From: Defluviitaleaceae bacterium
Lineage (GTDB): Bacteria; Bacillota; Clostridia; Lachnospirales; WRAX01
DNA length: 7,042 nucleotides
Reading direction: 5' to 3'
Assembly: GCA_009787945.1 (NCBI GenBank)
Contig: WQSI01000042.1
Coordinates: 5,746-12,787, forward strand
Shown: one piece after another, positions 5,168 through 7,042 of the stretch
Layout: every line of letters begins with the position of its first letter
Position numbering within the stretch: the stretch's first letter is position 1
Position numbers and translations under genes: made by a program
The notes under the pieces: model-generated
Seen by the model: only the letters and a program-made list of their open reading frames with translations
What the model was told of the DNA's origin: nothing
The model's database searches: none

Positions 5168-6547
5168 TTATGCGGTTTCTTCATCGAATTTTGGAATAAA
5201 CCTTCTTTCATTAAGCTTATACCACGTCAGCATCCAAACGCTGCGAACCACCAAGGAGATGGACACACCAACCCAAATGCCAAAAAGCCCCGAATCTGTA
5301 AATGTTACCATTAAAAACACAATTACAACGCGCAGGGCATTGCCAGACGAGCTGACGATTGTAGGCTTGTATGTATGCCCCATTCCCATGAAAGAGCCAA
5401 AAGCAACCTCTTCTGCGCAGAAGAATACTTGGGTGAAGGCAAAAACCCGCAGATATTCCACGCCCATTTGTATTTCGTAAGGGCAGTCCAAAAAGATGCC
5501 CACCAACTGAGGCGCAAAAGCGAACAAAACCACACCAATAAAAACCCCGTAACCAGACATGACCGCAAGGGATAGGCGGTAGGTTCGCCGCATCCTCCCG
5601 AACTTTTTCGCGCCAAAGTTTTGCCCCATAAAGCCCGTTAAAGCAGAGCCAAAGCCGCCTGCCATCATCCATGCCAAGCTTTCCACCTGACTGCCAACCC
5701 GCTGAGCGGCAAGAGCCCCTGTTCCAAATTCTGCCACAAAACGGGTCACAAGCATGGACATAAACGCCATAAATGCCGTTTCTATGCCAATTGGCACGCC
5801 CCATTTGAAAATTTGCCTAACAAATACAGCTTCAGGTTTCGCCAAAGGTCGATATACAGGGAATGGCCGCCCTTTGTATTTGCTCATTGCCCAAACCTTG
5901 GCGGCAAAGTTGATAACGCTGGCGATTACCGTGGCATAGCCCGCCCCTGCAATCCCCATATCTAGCACAAAAATAAAAATCGGGGTGATTGAGATGTTTA
6001 TTGCCAATGAGCCAGAATTAATGATAAAGGGAACTTTGGTATTGCCATAACCGATAAAAATTCCTGTGATTACGTGATGCCCGAACAAAAAGGGCATTGC
6101 AAATGCCGTTGCAGCCATATATTGCTGTGCCATGGTAATGACGGCAGGGTCCTCCATGCCAAAAAAGCCAATTAGCGGGCGTTGCATGGTGATGAGTATA
6201 ACCATATAAACCATACCAAACAAAAGCCCGATGCCAAAGGCGTTTTGGGCATACTTTTTGGCGGTTGCAGGTTCGCCTTTCCCCATGTTTTGGGACACGC
6301 CAATTTGCGCCCCCATGCGCCCGATAAAAATAAACGCCATAGCAAGCCAAAAATACATGCCCGCTGTTCCCGCGGCGGCAACAGCACCGCCGCTGTCGCC
6401 TTCCATGCGGGATAACCAAAACATATCTGCCAAATTAAATGCCATTTGCATGAAGCTGGTCGCCATTAAGGGTGCTGCCATTTTCAACAGGCGTTTTAAA
6501 ATTGGGCCTTGGGTTAAATCATATTCGTTGTTTTTGTTGTCGCTCAA
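5168..6547 (-). CDS. MATE family multidrug efflux transporter
   Basis: A 459-residue integral membrane protein with about 12 hydrophobic segments in two homologous halves, the usual MATE length. The N-terminus DLTQGPILKRLLKMAAPLMA then TSFMQMAFNLADMFW is the typical family opening, and the second half begins near FKWGVPIGIETAFMAFMSML with the counterpart segment AQRVGSQVESLAWMMAGGFG. MATE pumps export cationic drugs or metabolites using Na+ or H+ gradients; the substrate cannot be predicted here. The reading frame opens with TTG (6547-6545), preceded by GGGGGA about 6 nt upstream; no ATG or GTG lies nearby in frame before the conserved DLTQGP segment, so a TTG start is likely. It lies 36 nt below uppP on the same strand without a clear terminator between them, so they are probably cotranscribed. 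It ends at the shared bidirectional terminator. Confidence 0.93.
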   Translation of the reverse strand: MSDNKNNEYDLTQGPILKRLLKMAAPLMATSFMQMAFNLADMFWLSRMEGDSGGAVAAAGTAGMYFWLAMAFIFIGRMGAQIGVSQNMGKGEPATAKKYAQNAFGIGLLFGMVYMVILITMQRPLIGFFGMEDPAVITMAQQYMAATAFAMPFLFGHHVITGIFIGYGNTKVPFIINSGSLAINISITPIFIFVLDMGIAGAGYATVIASVINFAAKVWAMSKYKGRPFPVYRPLAKPEAVFVRQIFKWGVPIGIETAFMAFMSMLVTRFVAEFGTGALAAQRVGSQVESLAWMMAGGFGSALTGFMGQNFGAKKFGRMRRTYRLSLAVMSGYGVFIGVVLFAFAPQLVGIFLDCPYEIQMGVEYLRVFAFTQVFFCAEEVAFGSFMGMGHTYKPTIVSSSGNALRVVIVFLMVTFTDSGLFGIWVGVSISLVVRSVWMLTWYKLNERRFIPKFDEETA

Positions 6548-6583
6548 AAAAGTTCCCCCAAATTCTATCTTATGTATAGCGTT

Positions 6584-7042
6584 CTAAAACGCGATAATGT
6601 AAACGGAAATTGCGATGGCTAGGATTAGAACATAAAAAGCAAAATAGCGCAACTTCGCTTTTTTAATTGCTGCCATCATAAATTTCACAGCAAAATATCC
6701 CGAAATCATAGAGGCTAGAAAGCCTGCGGTTAAGATGGCAAAGTTTATGTCCGCCATTGTTATGTTGTAATCCCTTACAATATCAACAGTTTCCACCAAC
6801 AAAGCCCCTAAAATGGCAGGAATTGACATTAAAAAGACAAATTTTGCCGCGTCTACCCTGTTAATACCACGGGCGAGGGCGGCGGTGATGGTAGAGCCAG
6901 AGCGGGAAACGCCAGGAAAAATGGCAACCGCCTGAGCCGCACCAATACACAGAGCGTCAAAATAGGTAATGTCTTTGGTGGTTTTTGCGGTTTTCTTCAT
7001 GCGGTCAGATATTAGCAGGATTGTACCCGTCACAACAAAACC
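6584..7042 (-). CDS. uppP: Undecaprenyl-diphosphatase UppP (BacA), C-terminal part (cut by the right edge)
   Basis: The visible 152 residues are the C-terminal half of UppP; the family is about 270-290 residues, so the start and the first glutamate-rich motif lie outside the window. The active-site motif PGVSRSGSTIT is present, followed by the characteristic FVFLMSIPAILGALLVE segment and further hydrophobic helices up to the terminal LAIAISVYIIAF. It dephosphorylates undecaprenyl pyrophosphate at the cytoplasmic membrane, recycling the lipid carrier for peptidoglycan and contributing to bacitracin tolerance. The in-frame GTG at 7033 is not the real start, because the frame stays open to the edge (GFV precedes it). 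It stops TAG at 6586-6584, and the MATE gene follows 36 nt later. Confidence 0.93.
   Translation of the reverse strand, partial: GFVVTGTILLISDRMKKTAKTTKDITYFDALCIGAAQAVAIFPGVSRSGSTITAALARGINRVDAAKFVFLMSIPAILGALLVETVDIVRDYNITMADINFAILTAGFLASMISGYFAVKFMMAAIKKAKLRYFAFYVLILAIAISVYIIAF

Noticed and set aside
6579..6592. Terminator between uppP and the MATE gene
   Set aside because: GCGTT-CTAA-AACGC is only a 5-bp stem overlapping the uppP stop and has no T tract on the minus strand.

Overview
The window looks like a chromosomal segment from a Firmicute, most likely a Clostridia-class anaerobe. It has moderate-to-low GC, consensus Shine-Dalgarno sites (AAGGAGG type), sigma-A-like promoters with 17-nt spacers, a MecA-type ClpC adaptor, a clostridial-style PepD, an ABC-F ATPase and a MATE pump. 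I infer the class from protein character and signals; no species can be named.

Layout. Positions 1-478 (minus) carry the N-terminal part of an ABC-F ATPase that runs off the left edge. Its leader (about 479-740, minus) holds a consensus promoter, two overlapping upstream reading frames (44 and 35 codons) and an intrinsic terminator lying inside the second frame. This is the architecture of translation-sensing attenuation of an antibiotic-responsive ABC-F gene. A divergent consensus promoter (812-840, plus) drives mecA (888-1625) and pepD (1645-3102). A PAS-GGDEF diguanylate cyclase (3360-4262) follows and was probably once in the same closely spaced operon. Next come a YdeI/OmpD-associated family gene (4498-5100), a bidirectional terminator (5133-5163), and on the minus strand a MATE transporter (5168-6547) downstream of the 3' part of uppP (6584 to the right edge).

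The main novelty is a family of long palindromic elements ending in TAGACC...GGTCTA. Three copies are present: a 65-nt internally deleted copy that starts exactly at the pepD stop codon, a full 164-bp copy nested inside its right tip, and a 165-bp copy just after the GGDEF gene. The two full copies keep two internal blocks unchanged, while the helices around those blocks differ in sequence but stay complementary. Three reconstructions (an intact pepD TAA stop, a restored terminal repeat in the nested copy, and a near-identical uninterrupted site 0.7 kb away) agree that the elements insert without a target duplication. No transposase is visible.

A second structural signal is a 59-bp direct repeat made of the GGDEF gene's 3' end plus its terminator. 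It flanks the YdeI-like gene, as if that gene arrived as a one-gene cassette in an ancestral GGDEF/MATE convergent junction. One copy of the repeat is split by the palindromic element and the other is not.

Functionally the genes fit general stress and envelope or antibiotic defence (ABC-F, MATE, UppP, YdeI-like), proteolysis and peptide turnover (MecA, PepD) and c-di-GMP signalling. Only the mecA-pepD and uppP-MATE pairs are clearly organised as operons.
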